Source of the DNA: an uncultured Propionibacteriaceae bacterium | Lineage (GTDB): Bacteria > Actinomycetota > Actinomycetes > Propionibacteriales > Propionibacteriaceae | Direction: 5' to 3' | Assembly (NCBI GenBank): GCA_938046585.1 | Contig: CALIWR010000009.1 | Span: 60,837-124,836, forward strand | Length of the DNA stretch: 64,000 bases | In this document: in pieces, positions 54,083-63,911 of the stretch | Layout: every line of letters starts with the position of its first letter | Position numbering within the stretch: the first letter of the stretch is position 1 | Program-made: the position numbers and the translations under genes | Notes under the pieces: generated by a model | The model's input: the letters and a program-made list of their open reading frames with translations, nothing else | What the model was told of the DNA's origin: nothing | Database searches by the model: none

Positions 54083-55453
54083 GTGGCAGACCTGAGCATC
54101 CAGACGACCCCGATCGACGGACTGCTGGTAGTGACGTTGGACGTCAGGGGCGACAACCGAGGCTGGTTCAAGGAGAACTGGCAGCGGGAGAAGATGGTCG
54201 CCTTGGGACTTCCAGACTTTGAACCGGTCCAGAACAACATGTCGTACAACGACGAGGTCGGCACTACCCGCGGCATTCACGCCGAGCCCTGGGACAAATT
54301 CGTCTCCTCGGCGCAGGGCCGCTACTTCGGGGTCTGGGTCGACCTGCGCCAGGGGCCCGGCTTCGGGACCACCTTCACCTGCGAGGTCGACGAATCGGTC
54401 GCGGTGTACGTGCCGCGCGGGGTCGGCAACGCGTACCAGACCCTGACCCCGGGCGTCACCTACGCGTACCTGGTCAACGACCACTGGTCGGCCGAGAAGA
54501 CCAGCGAATACGCCTACGTCAACCTGGCCGATGAGACCCTGGCGATCCCGTGGCCGATCCCGCTGGACCAGGTCCAGATCAGCGACAAGGACCGCAATCA
54601 CCCCCGGTTGGCGGATGCACTGCGGGTCCCGGCCCGTAAGACCTTAATCCTGGGCAGCCAGGGCCAGCTCGGACGGGCGCTGGCGGTCGAGTTCCCCGAT
54701 GCCGACCGGGTCGACGTGGACCAGCTCGACCTCACCGACCCAGACCAGGTCGCGGCCTGGCCCTGGGCCTCGTACGGGCTGATCCTGAACGCCGCCGCCT
54801 GGACCAACGTCGACGCGGCGGAAACGCCGCAGGGTCGGCGAGCCGCGTGGAAGGCGAACGCGAGCGTCCCGGCGAACCTGGCCCGGATCGCCGCCCGGCA
54901 CCGCCAGACCCTGGTCCACGTCTCCTCCGACTACGTCTTCGACGGTTCCCGGCAGGGCTGGACCGAGGACGACGACCTGGCCCCGCTGTCGGTGTACGGG
55001 CAGTCGAAGGCCGCCGGGGACCTGGCAGTCTCGGTGCTGCCCCGCCACTACCTGGTGCGGGCCTCCTGGGTGATCGGTGACGGCCGGAACTTCGTCTCCA
55101 CGATGGCCGACCTAGCGGCCCGCGGAGTGTCACCGAGCGTGGTCGACGACCAGATCGGCCGGCTTACCCATGCCGAGAACCTGGCCCGCGCGATCGCGCA
55201 CCTGGTCCGCAGCCGGGCGCCGTACGGCACGTACAACTGCACCGACGGCGGCGAACCGAGAAGTTGGGCGCAGATCGCGCAGGCGGTGTTCGAGGCGAAC
55301 GGCCGTTCCGCCGCCGACGTCACCCCGGTTAGCACCGAGCAGTACTACGCCGGCAAGCAGGCCATCGCGCCGCGACCCCACGGCAGCACCCTGGATCTGT
55401 CCAAATTGGAAGCCACCGGCTACGTGGTTCCGGTGTACGAGCCTGGCCACTGA
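54083..55453 (+). CDS. rmlCD: Fused dTDP-4-dehydrorhamnose 3,5-epimerase/reductase
   Basis: 456 residues. Residues 1-180 are an RmlC cupin (RGIHAEPWDKF with catalytic His66; RGWFKENW). From about 186 an RmlD reductase begins with the NAD(P)H motif GSQGQLGRAL, SSDYVFDG and YGQSKAAGD (Tyr-x3-Lys). Together they turn the RmlB product into dTDP-L-rhamnose. GTG 54083 is chosen for GGGAG six bases upstream. Such fusions occur in some Actinobacteria. RmlB and RmlA lie at 61361-63293. Confidence 0.93.
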   Translation: MADLSIQTTPIDGLLVVTLDVRGDNRGWFKENWQREKMVALGLPDFEPVQNNMSYNDEVGTTRGIHAEPWDKFVSSAQGRYFGVWVDLRQGPGFGTTFTCEVDESVAVYVPRGVGNAYQTLTPGVTYAYLVNDHWSAEKTSEYAYVNLADETLAIPWPIPLDQVQISDKDRNHPRLADALRVPARKTLILGSQGQLGRALAVEFPDADRVDVDQLDLTDPDQVAAWPWASYGLILNAAAWTNVDAAETPQGRRAAWKANASVPANLARIAARHRQTLVHVSSDYVFDGSRQGWTEDDDLAPLSVYGQSKAAGDLAVSVLPRHYLVRASWVIGDGRNFVSTMADLAARGVSPSVVDDQIGRLTHAENLARAIAHLVRSRAPYGTYNCTDGGEPRSWAQIAQAVFEANGRSAADVTPVSTEQYYAGKQAIAPRPHGSTLDLSKLEATGYVVPVYEPGH

Positions 55454-55523
55454 CCCGAGCGTAGGCGAGGGTAAACAGACCCGCACCCCTAGAATGTCCG
55501 GCGGGCAGGCTGAAGGGGGAGGC

Positions 55524-57350
55524 ATGGCGCAGCAGTTCCGGGTGACCTGGCAACGAGCCAGCCTGGCCGCCTGGGACGTGGTCAGCTGGCTGCTGGCCGC
55601 TACCTTGTTCACGCTGGCGCGCCACTACCGTCCCGGCGGGGGTTTTGAGCTGACCGACGGTGAGTGGCTGTACCTGCTGGTTTTCGTCTCGGCAGCCGTG
55701 GCCAGCCAGCTGGTCGGCGGGTACCTGACCAAGCTCTACCGGGGCCGCCACCATGTCGGCTCCTTCGACGAGGCCCTCACCCTGGGCCTGCTGGTGACCG
55801 GGATCGCCGTCATCTTGGTGGTGGGGTCGCTGGCGTTGGCCTCACCCGGTTTCCCGCTGTTTGTGATGCTCACGGTCCCGATCGGGGCGCTGATGCTGGA
55901 AGGCGCGGGCCGGTTCGCGGCCCGGGCGTACTTCACCCGGCACCTGCGCGACAGCGCCGCCGAGGACGCGATCGCGGTGCTGGTGTACGGGGCGGGTAAC
56001 GCCGGGCAGCAATTCGGCCGGCTAGTGGCGACCGACAAGGACGCCCCGTACGAGATCGTCGGCTACATCGACGACGACCCGACCAAACAAAACCTGCACC
56101 TGGGCGCGTACAAGGTGCTCGGCAGTCGAAAGGATCTGGTGGCCCTGGCCACCAAGCACGGGGTGCAGACGATCGTGATGGCGATGCCGACCGCCACCCG
56201 GCAGCTGCTGCGGGAGGTGTCGCGGATCACCGACCGGGAAGGCCTGCAGCTGCTGGTGATGCCTGGAACCAAGGACATCGTCGGCGGCCGGGTGAACTTG
56301 GCCCAGTTGCACCGGATCGACGTCGCTGACCTGCTCGGGCGGCGTCCGATCACCACCGACATTGCCGCCATCGCCGGATACCTGCGCGGCAAAGTGGTAC
56401 TGGTCACCGGGGCCGGCGGCTCGATCGGATCCGAGATCGCCCGGCAGGTGAGCCGCTTCGACCCGCGGGAACTGGTGATGCTGGACCGTGACGAGTCCGG
56501 GCTGCACTCCACCCAATTGTCGATCTACGGGCACGGGATGCTGGACACCCCGAACATGGTGCTTTGTGACATCCGCGACGCCGAGGCCCTCGACCAGGTC
56601 TTCAAGGCCCACCGCCCGGACGTGGTCTTCCACGCCGCGGCGCTGAAGCACGTCCCGATGCTGCAGCAGTACCCTGACGAGGGCTGGAAGACGAACGTCC
56701 TGGGTTCGCTGAATCTGCTGCAGACCGCGCGCCGGCACGGGGTCGGACGTTTCGTCAACATCTCCACCGACAAGGCCGCCGACGCGACCACGGTGCTCGG
56801 CAAGACCAAGCGGATCGCCGAAGAACTGACCGCCTGGCATGCCGGCGAGAACGCCCGCTACCTGTCGGTACGGTTTGGCAACGTCCTCGGCTCGCGGGGC
56901 TCGGTGCTGTTCACGTTTACCGCCCAGATCGAGGCCGGCGGCCCGGTGACGGTCACCGATCCACACGTGACGAGGTACTTCATGACTATCCCGGAGGCCT
57001 GCGAATTGGTGATCCAATCCGCCGCGATCGGGGAACCGGGCGATGTGCTGGTACTCGACATGGGCGAGCCGGTCCGGATCCTGGAAGTTGCCGAGGGACT
57101 GATCGCCCGTTCCGGCAAGGACATCGAGATCGTCTTCACCGGTCTGCGTGAGGGCGAGAAACTCCACGAGGTGCTGAGCTCCGCCGACGAATGCCTTGAG
57201 CCCACCTCGCACCCCATGATCAACCGGGTCCACGTCCCGCCGCTCGACCCGGCAGCGCTCGGCGACGGCACCCCTTTGCACGGCGACCAGATCGACCGTC
57301 TTACCCGCCAGCAGGCACCCGCCATCCCAGCGGACACCGCTAAGCGGTAG
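55524..57350 (+). CDS. Membrane nucleotide-sugar 4,6-dehydratase (CapD/WbpM/PglF-like)
   Basis: 608 residues from ATG 55524 (GGGGGAGG upstream). Four membrane segments (about 12-125), a CoA-binding-like domain with VLVYGAGNAGQQFG, then an extended SDR domain from about 285 with VTGAGGSIGSEIARQ and the active-site region STDKAADATTVLGKTKR. Family members convert UDP-GlcNAc to a 4-keto-6-deoxy sugar, the first step to bacillosamine, QuiNAc or FucNAc. It fits a surface polysaccharide pathway beside the rhamnose genes. Confidence 0.92.
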   Translation: MAQQFRVTWQRASLAAWDVVSWLLAATLFTLARHYRPGGGFELTDGEWLYLLVFVSAAVASQLVGGYLTKLYRGRHHVGSFDEALTLGLLVTGIAVILVVGSLALASPGFPLFVMLTVPIGALMLEGAGRFAARAYFTRHLRDSAAEDAIAVLVYGAGNAGQQFGRLVATDKDAPYEIVGYIDDDPTKQNLHLGAYKVLGSRKDLVALATKHGVQTIVMAMPTATRQLLREVSRITDREGLQLLVMPGTKDIVGGRVNLAQLHRIDVADLLGRRPITTDIAAIAGYLRGKVVLVTGAGGSIGSEIARQVSRFDPRELVMLDRDESGLHSTQLSIYGHGMLDTPNMVLCDIRDAEALDQVFKAHRPDVVFHAAALKHVPMLQQYPDEGWKTNVLGSLNLLQTARRHGVGRFVNISTDKAADATTVLGKTKRIAEELTAWHAGENARYLSVRFGNVLGSRGSVLFTFTAQIEAGGPVTVTDPHVTRYFMTIPEACELVIQSAAIGEPGDVLVLDMGEPVRILEVAEGLIARSGKDIEIVFTGLREGEKLHEVLSSADECLEPTSHPMINRVHVPPLDPAALGDGTPLHGDQIDRLTRQQAPAIPADTAKR

Positions 57351-57572
57351 GCGGCAGAACCGGCTGGTGTGCGCACTGTGCCGGGCCGAAGCTGGCTCAG
57401 ATCGTCAGATCTAGCAGCCCAGATGCCAATGGGCCCGCAGGTGTGTACCCCCGTGCCCCAGGCCCCGGGTCTCGTAGGCGGCAGAACCGGCTGGTGTGCG
57501 CACTGTGCCGGGCCGAAGCTGGCCCGGGCCGTCAGATCTAGCAGCCCAGATGCCAATGGGCCCGCAGGTGTG
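57347..57572. repeat. Two 99-bp tandem repeats, period 127
   Basis: Copies 57347-57445 and 57474-57572 are about 95% identical (GTAGGCGGCAGAACCGG ... GGGCCCGCAGGTGTG); most of the differences form one small patch. The first copy begins inside the stop codon region of the dehydratase gene. Each contains GCCCA-N8-TGGGC, a possible hairpin. The remaining bases to 57757 contain no gene. Confidence 0.9.
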
Positions 57573-57712
57573 CCGGCGTGGAGTCGGGCTGGGCGGCCTG
57601 TCGCGCGGGGCTGGGTCTCGCAGACCGGCGGGCTGAATGCGGCCCGGCCCGGTGTTTCGGCGTCCCACGTCCGGTATGGCCCGCTGGTGTGCAGTGCCCC
57701 TGGGGCGTGGCT

Positions 57713-57743
57713 GAGCCGGCCCGAGACAATCCCAGGCCGGCTC
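57713..57743. terminator. Hairpin terminator before the adhesin 3' end
   Basis: GAGCCGGCC (57713-57721) and GGCCGGCTC (57735-57743) form a perfect 9-bp stem over 13 bases. It lies between convergent genes and probably acts on both. Confidence 0.7.
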
Positions 57744-57757
57744 GGTCAAGGGGCCGC

Positions 57758-60545
57758 TCAGGCGGCCCTACGGCGGGCTGCCAGGATCGCCGTACCGGCC
57801 ACCAGCAGTCCGGCGGCGAGGCCGGCCAGGCCGAAGGGGATGCTGGACCCGGTGTTGGGCAGTGTCGGCGCCGGGCCCGGAGTCGGGGCGATGGTGATCG
57901 TCGGCATGCTGCTGGGGGCCTCGGCCGGCGGGGTAGCTGAGGCGTTGACAACCGGTTCGTATCGGGCCGGGGCAGTGACCGTACCATCGACGGTGATGCC
58001 CACCATCCGGACACCGTGGGTACGCCCGGTGAAGGTCGGTTCCGGGGTGAAGACGATCTCACCGGTGGCCGGGTCGATCTGGTATCGGCCCTCGCTCGCA
58101 ACGGTAACCGTGGTCACGCGCGAACCATCGGGGGCGAGCAGGGAATAGGTCGAACCAGCCGGCAGCGGTGTCGGGAAATAGGATCCGACCGGCACCCGTT
58201 GCGGCTGGCCCTGATTGCCCCGGGTGGTGACGTTGACCGGATTCGGGTACACGGTCGGGGTGTACGTGACCTGCCGGGTGGCCGCCTCACCGGCGCCGAT
58301 CGCGCCGTCGCCGTCGGCATCCCCGAACAGGATCACCCCGACCGGCTTGGTGACCGTGCCGGTGAAGCCGTCCGCCGGCGTAAAGGTGATCTCACCGGTG
58401 GCCGGGTCGATCCGGTACCTGCCCTCCCCGGGGACGGTCACGTCAGTGGCTGGGGCCGCACTGACCGGGTCGACCAGGGTGAACCTGGGGTGGTCGAAGG
58501 TGTCCTTGGCGGCCTTGTCGGCCGGGCTCATCAGCTCGTCGATGCCGACCCTTTGGGGCGCGGTGACGACGCCGGCTGACGTTGCCGGGCGCAGTTCGGG
58601 CCGAACGGTGGGGGTGTAGCTGCCGTCGGGGGTCCGGGTTTCGTCCGGGTCGTAGATCCGGTCGCCGTCGGCGTCAACGAAGCCGAACACCGCCACCGTC
58701 GTGGCCGGGCCGACGAAATCCGGCAGCGGGTCGAAGGTGATCTCACCGGTGGCCGGGTCGATGGTGTAGGTGCCCTGCCCGTCGATCGTGACGGTGGTGG
58801 CCGGATTGCCGGCCTGGTCTTTCAACGAGAAAGTCAGCCCGGACAGGTCCGCATTCGGCTCCAGATAGCTCGCCGCCGGGTGGTCTGGTTCGTGTCCTTC
58901 GCGTCGACCGTGGCGGCCGGTCGTGCCGTACGGGGCAGGACCACGATGCGGTGGCGGTAATCCTCCACCTCGCCGGTCCGCGACAGGCCGCCGGCGGTGG
59001 CTTCGTCGCCGTCGCGGGCGATCCGTAACCGGGTGTAGCTGTAGGCCTGGTGCGGGGTCGAGGTCGCCTGGGCCGGGACGGTCCACGACAGGTTCACGGT
59101 GGTGGCCCCGGCGCTGACCTGGGCCGGTTGGGAGGCCTCGTCTGGGTCGAAGGTGCCGTTGTGGTCCCAGTCGATCCAGCCGCGTACGGTGGCCGGATGG
59201 GTCCCGTCGGTGCTGACCGGGATCGGCTGGCCGCCCAGGGAGAAGATCTCGCCGGGGGTCGCGATGAAGGTGTGAATGCCGTCGGCGCCGCGGATGAATC
59301 CTTCGACCCGGCCGTTGGTGCCGGGCCGGGTGACCACCTGGTCGAGGGCGTCCTCGTCGTCGCTGGCGTCACGGTCGTCATTAGTGCCGTCGAGATGCCC
59401 AGTCGGGACCGTGCCGTCAGGTTGCGGGGTAGTGAAGGCGAACCGGTCCTGATCCACCCCGGGACCCCAGGATGAACCCGTTCCGCTTCAGGTCGAGTGT
59501 TGCGGGCGTGAGACCCGCGGTCGTGATCGTGGACCCGGCGGGAATCTCGGCGCCGGTCCAGGCGGTGTTCAGCATCGCACCGGCCGTGGGGTACGTGTTC
59601 TTCGCGTCGCCGAAGTCGAGGCTGTGGAAGAACCCGATCGCCACCGCGGTGCGCCCGTTCGGATTGCCGGCCAGGTAGGCCGGGTAGGACTGATCGACCA
59701 CCATCGGCTGGTTCGGATTCACCCAGAATGGGCTGTTCTCGTCGTGCACCGGAAGCCCGGTGTACACGGCCGGGCCCTGGGAATTCCAGGCGCCGCGGAC
59801 CGTGACCGACAGGGTGCGGCCGCCGTCGAGATAGGCGAGCGCGGTCCCGGCCTGTGCACCGTTGGGATTGGCGGCTGTTCGGCTGGGTTCCAGCCGCACG
59901 GTTCCGGAATTGCTGACGGATGCTTTCACGTCGTGGCCGTCGGCCGTGCCGCCGTACTCCAGGATCCGCCACGGCGCGGTCGTGTTTGGGTCTTTCGTGG
60001 CGGCGATGTATTCCCGGGTGAAAGCGTTCGAAGATTCGGCGTCGGCCAGGACCAGGCCGCCACCTTGGTATTCCCGGCCGTCGACCAGCACCCGGCAGGA
60101 CAGGTCGAAGGTGACCGTGTCCCCATTGGTAGCGGTGGCTAGGCCGGCGACGAGGTGGTTGCTGGGGCCCGAGCCGCCCACGTTGTACAGGTCGTCCAGC
60201 GCGTCCATACGCCACGATCCCGGGGTATTAGGTGATGACCGAGGTGGCCGCGGGCTGGCCACGATCGGAGGTGATCTGCCCGATCGTGCACGTGGTCTCG
60301 ACCGTGGCGGTGCCCATCCGACGGGTGAAGGTCTTCGTCGTGTTCGGGGCGATAAAGGAGCCCGCGGCGCCCCAGTCGAACCAGTCGATCTGGTCGCGGT
60401 ACCGCCCCGTCCCACCGGTCGCCAGCGTGGCCTCGGCTGAGGGTGCGCTGGCGCTGAAGGGGATGATCGACAGTAGTACCGCGGCGGCCGTCGACAGCAC
60501 CGCCGTACGGGCCCGCCGGCTCCGCCTCGACGTCTGAGAACTCAT
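57758..60545 (-). pseudogene. LPXTG-anchored surface adhesin with CshA-type repeats, three frameshifts
   Basis: Restored, the protein is about 930 residues: signal peptide from ATG 60545, an N-terminal domain, a GEVED domain (TGEVEDYRHRIV), three CshA-type fibril repeats with core IDPATGEI-x-F-x-P, and a sortase signal LPNTG plus membrane segment and RRR tail. Frame breaks lie near 60225-60232 (one extra base making TAA), at the C4 run 59465-59468 (one extra base) and at 58881-58889 (one base lost). It would be a wall-anchored fibrillar adhesin. Decay, switching or base error cannot be separated from sequence alone. Confidence 0.75.
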
Positions 60546-60763
60546 GACAGCCCTACTCCATCCCACGATGACGACTGGCCCAGGGCAACGAGCCGCCCAG
60601 AGCACGAAAAATCCGTGCCAGAGAAGCCGCATGCGTGGCTGAAGACTCGCTGGTAGATCAGCAAGGCGACCAAGACACCGCGACTCTTGACAGGATCAGA
60701 TGAGGCTAGCGCATCATGACGATGAGTTGTGAATGGATGAGATTTCTCTTCGTTGGCGGGAGG

Positions 60764-61309
60764 TTAGTGCCGCCGCCGGCGGTACCAGCCGATCGCCAGG
60801 CCCGGCAATCGGGCGACCCCGACCGACAGCAGCAACCATCCGACCAGGAAGATCCCGTACACGCTGAGTCGAGTCGGGCCGCTGAGCACCAGATCGTCTT
60901 TCGGGTTCAGTACCTGCACCTGCGTTTCGACCGAGTGCCTGCCCCTCTTGTGGCTCTCGATCTCCAAGCGGCGGACCACCTCGGCCTGGCCAGACCGCTC
61001 CCGGCGAGACAGAATGGTCACCTGATCGCCGGGCTTGGGGCCCTCTCCGGTCCACGCGGTGACCGTGGCCTCGCACCAGTACAGCCTCCACTGGTGAGGA
61101 TGGCAACGACTGATCTGTACCTGTCCCTGCCCGCCGGCCAGCTCCGGATGGACGTGCATCCCGAGCACCGGCTGGAGCAGATTCAGGACCGGTATCGCCA
61201 GGAAGAACATCACCATCACTATTGCCACGACCGGAGCTGAGACCCCTTTGCGGGCTAGCGTGTTATCAGGTTGTGCGTCTTCAGGCGGCTGGTGGTTCGG
61301 ATCTGTCAC
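60764..61309 (-). CDS. Membrane protein with two TM segments, paralog of 4861-5541
   Basis: 181 residues. A membrane segment (SAPVVAIVMVMFFLAIPVLNLL), an outer domain with QVQISRCHPHQWRLYWCEATV and SRRERSGQAEV, and a second segment near 145-170 (YGIFLVGWLLLSVGVARL). The Cys-x2-His and second Cys positions match the protein at 4861-5541, which differs mainly in its acidic N-terminus. No known function. Confidence 0.68.
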   Translation of the reverse strand: MTDPNHQPPEDAQPDNTLARKGVSAPVVAIVMVMFFLAIPVLNLLQPVLGMHVHPELAGGQGQVQISRCHPHQWRLYWCEATVTAWTGEGPKPGDQVTILSRRERSGQAEVVRRLEIESHKRGRHSVETQVQVLNPKDDLVLSGPTRLSVYGIFLVGWLLLSVGVARLPGLAIGWYRRRRH

Positions 61310-61360
61310 TCAGACAGCCTAGTAGGCGGCACAGATCCAGCCGAGGCCCGCGGGGGCGAA

Positions 61361-62359
61361 CTACTGACCTTGTTGGGCGTATTTCGCCTCGGTCGCCTCC
61401 TTCGCGGGACGCCACCAGGGCTCGTTGTCGCGGTACCAGTCGATGGTGGCCTGGAGTCCGTCGGTGAAACTGCCGTACTGGGGCTGCCAGCCGAGTTCGG
61501 AACGCAGCTTGGAGGAGTCGATCGCGTACCGCAGGTCATGGCCGGGGCGGTCGGCGACCAGGTCGTACGCGTCCCGGGGCTGGCCCAGCAGCTCGAGGAT
61601 GGTCTCGATGACGTCCTTGTTGTTTTTTTCGCCGTCGGCGCCGATCAGGTAGGTTTCGCCGATCCGGCCGCGTTCCAGGATCGTCCAGACTGCGGCATTG
61701 TGGTCGTCGACGTGGATCCAGTCGCGGACATTCTGGCCGGTCCCGTACAGCTTCGGACGCAGGCCTGACAGCACATTGGTGATCTGGCGGGGGATGAACT
61801 TCTCGATGTGTTGGTACGGCCCGTAGTTGTTCGAGCAGTTCGACAGGGTGGCCGCCACCCCGAAGGAACGGACCCAGGCCCGGACCAGCATGTCGGAGGC
61901 GGCCTTCGACGACGAATACGGCGACGACGGGTTGTATGCGGTGGTCTCATGGAAACGGTCCGGGTCGTCCAAGTCGAGGTCGCCGTACACCTCGTCGGTG
62001 GAGATGTGGTGGAAGCGGGTGTCGTGGGCGCGTACTGCCTGCAGCAGGGTGTACGTGCCGACGATGTTGCTCTGGATGAACGGCCACGGGTCGTTCAGCG
62101 AGTTGTCGTTGTGTGATTCGGCGGCGAAATGGGCCACCGCATCGGCCTCGCCGACGAGCCGGTCGACCAGGTCGGCGTCGCAGATGTCGCCGACCACCAA
62201 CTGCACCCGGTCCTCGGGTAGCCCGCCCAAGGAATCCGCGTTGCCGGCGTAGGTGAGCTTGTCCAGCACCACCACCCGGGCGTCGGTGTGGGTCGCGACC
62301 CACCGTACGAAGTTTGAGCCGATGAACCCGGCCCCGCCAGTCACCAGGAGCGTCTGCAT
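61361..62359 (-). CDS. rmlB: dTDP-glucose 4,6-dehydratase
   Basis: 332 residues from ATG 62359. NAD motif GGAGFIGSN, catalytic HISTDEVYGDL (Thr-Asp-Glu) and YSSSKAASD (Tyr-x3-Lys) are all present. It makes dTDP-4-keto-6-deoxyglucose, the substrate of RmlCD. It is divergent from rmlA, with only 61 bases between the starts. Confidence 0.97.
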   Translation of the reverse strand: MQTLLVTGGAGFIGSNFVRWVATHTDARVVVLDKLTYAGNADSLGGLPEDRVQLVVGDICDADLVDRLVGEADAVAHFAAESHNDNSLNDPWPFIQSNIVGTYTLLQAVRAHDTRFHHISTDEVYGDLDLDDPDRFHETTAYNPSSPYSSSKAASDMLVRAWVRSFGVAATLSNCSNNYGPYQHIEKFIPRQITNVLSGLRPKLYGTGQNVRDWIHVDDHNAAVWTILERGRIGETYLIGADGEKNNKDVIETILELLGQPRDAYDLVADRPGHDLRYAIDSSKLRSELGWQPQYGSFTDGLQATIDWYRDNEPWWRPAKEATEAKYAQQGQ

Positions 62360-62366
62360 GGCGGTT

Positions 62367-62372
62367 ATGCTA
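62367..62372 (-). promoter_or_regulatory. Candidate -10 box TAGCAT, leaderless rmlB
   Basis: TAGCAT on the minus strand ends 7 bases before the rmlB ATG without a ribosome site between. Confidence 0.4.
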
Positions 62373-62420
62373 GCCGGATTCCGTACGGGGCAGCCGGCCC
62401 CATGCGGGCTAGGAGGCAGT

Positions 62421-63293
62421 GTGAAGGGCATCATTCTGGCGGGCGGGGCAGGAACCAGGCTGCACCCGCTGACGATCGGGTCGAGTAAGCAGATGCTGCC
62501 GGTCTACGACAAGCCGATGATCTATTACCCGCTGTCGACGCTGATGCTGGCCGGGATCCGGGATGTGCTGGTGATCTCGACCCCAGTCGATTCGCCGGCT
62601 TTCCAGCGGCTGCTCGGTGACGGCTCCCAGTGGGGGATATCGATCACGTACACGATTCAGCACACCCCGAACGGTCTGGCGCAGGCTTTCGTGCTCGGCA
62701 AGGATCATGTCGGCTCCGACAAGTCGGCCCTGGTGCTGGGCGACAATTTGTTCTACGGTCGGGGCCTGGGCCAGCAGCTGCGCAGCCTGCATGATGTCGA
62801 GGGGGCGGCGGTTTTCGGCCACTGGGTAGCCGACCCGACAGCGTACGGGGTGGTCGAGGTCGACGCCGCCGGCACCGCGCTCTCGATTGAGGAGAAGCCG
62901 AGACAGCCGAAGTCAAACTGGGCGGTGCCTGGGCTGTATTTCTACGACGAGAACGTCTGCGACTATGCGGCCGGGCTGCAGCCGTCGGCTCGCGGCGAGT
63001 ACGAGATCACCGATCTGAACCGGATTTACCTGGAGCAGGGCCGGCTGCGGGTCTCGCTGTTGCCGCGCGGTACGGCCTGGCTGGACACCGGTACCTTCGA
63101 CTCGCTCGCCGAGGCCGCGGAATTTGTCCGCACTATGCAGAAGCGGACCGGGCTGCTGGTCGGCTCCCCGGAAGAGGTCGCCTGGCGTAATGGGTATATC
63201 GACACTGAGGCGCTACTCAAGCAGGCCGAGGCGCTCGGCAAGTCCGGATATGGCTTCTACCTCGCCGAGCTGGTACGCCGCGACGGCGCGTGA
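62421..63293 (+). CDS. rmlA: Glucose-1-phosphate thymidylyltransferase
   Basis: 290 residues from GTG 62421 with AGGAGG at 62411-62416. GGAGTRLHPLT is the nucleotide-binding signature, EEKPRQPKSNWAVPGLYFYD and WLDTGTFDSL are typical of RmlA. It makes dTDP-glucose, the first step towards dTDP-rhamnose. Confidence 0.97.
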   Translation: MKGIILAGGAGTRLHPLTIGSSKQMLPVYDKPMIYYPLSTLMLAGIRDVLVISTPVDSPAFQRLLGDGSQWGISITYTIQHTPNGLAQAFVLGKDHVGSDKSALVLGDNLFYGRGLGQQLRSLHDVEGAAVFGHWVADPTAYGVVEVDAAGTALSIEEKPRQPKSNWAVPGLYFYDENVCDYAAGLQPSARGEYEITDLNRIYLEQGRLRVSLLPRGTAWLDTGTFDSLAEAAEFVRTMQKRTGLLVGSPEEVAWRNGYIDTEALLKQAEALGKSGYGFYLAELVRRDGA

Positions 63294-63368
63294 ACTCTTT
63301 TTCGAGTGAGGTGGCGCCCAAGATTCCAGTGGTGCTTGAATGGTCAAGAGACCTAGGAGAGGACATTC

Positions 63369-63911
63369 ATGAGGATCGGGATCATCGTCGGATCGGTTCG
63401 TGAGGGGCGTCTGGGCGAGTCAGTCGGCGAATGGGTACTGCAGATCGCCAGCGGCCGTGACGCCAGCTATGAGCTGATCGATCTCAAATCTTTCGATCTG
63501 CCGCTGCTCACCTCCCCGGTCCCGCCGGCGATGGCGAACCGGCAGTACAACGACGAGCGGGTGAGCCGCTGGGGTCGGGCCATCGACGACTGTGACGGCT
63601 TTGTCTTCGTGACCCCGGAGTACAACCACTCTGTTCCGGGCGCGTTCAAGAATGCGGTCGACAGCATCGGCCCGGAATGGCAGGGCAAACCGGTCGGTTT
63701 CGTCGCGTACGCCTCCGAGGATGGCATACGCGCGGTCGAGGCCTGGCGTCAGATCCTGGCCAACTTCTCGATGCCGACGGTCCGCAATCAGGTCTCGCTG
63801 AACCTGTTCACCGACGTCACCGACGGCAAGCTGACTCCTTCCCAGCGCCACGCCACCAGGCTGACTGCGATCCTCGACGAGCTGGAGACGCTGATCACCA
63901 AGTTGCGCTGA
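63369..63911 (+). CDS. NADPH-dependent FMN reductase-like protein
   Basis: 180 residues, flavodoxin-like fold: the phosphate loop GSVREGRLGESVG near the start and the FMN-ring loop TPEYNHSVPGAFKNAVD near residue 80. Members are NAD(P)H-dependent flavin, quinone or azo reductases. AGGAGAGG lies before the ATG. No operon partner is seen in the window. Confidence 0.9.
   Translation: MRIGIIVGSVREGRLGESVGEWVLQIASGRDASYELIDLKSFDLPLLTSPVPPAMANRQYNDERVSRWGRAIDDCDGFVFVTPEYNHSVPGAFKNAVDSIGPEWQGKPVGFVAYASEDGIRAVEAWRQILANFSMPTVRNQVSLNLFTDVTDGKLTPSQRHATRLTAILDELETLITKLR

Noticed and set aside
53734..54222. Possible gene upstream of rmlCD
   Set aside because: The product is Arg-rich and overlaps the start of rmlCD in another frame; no homology visible.
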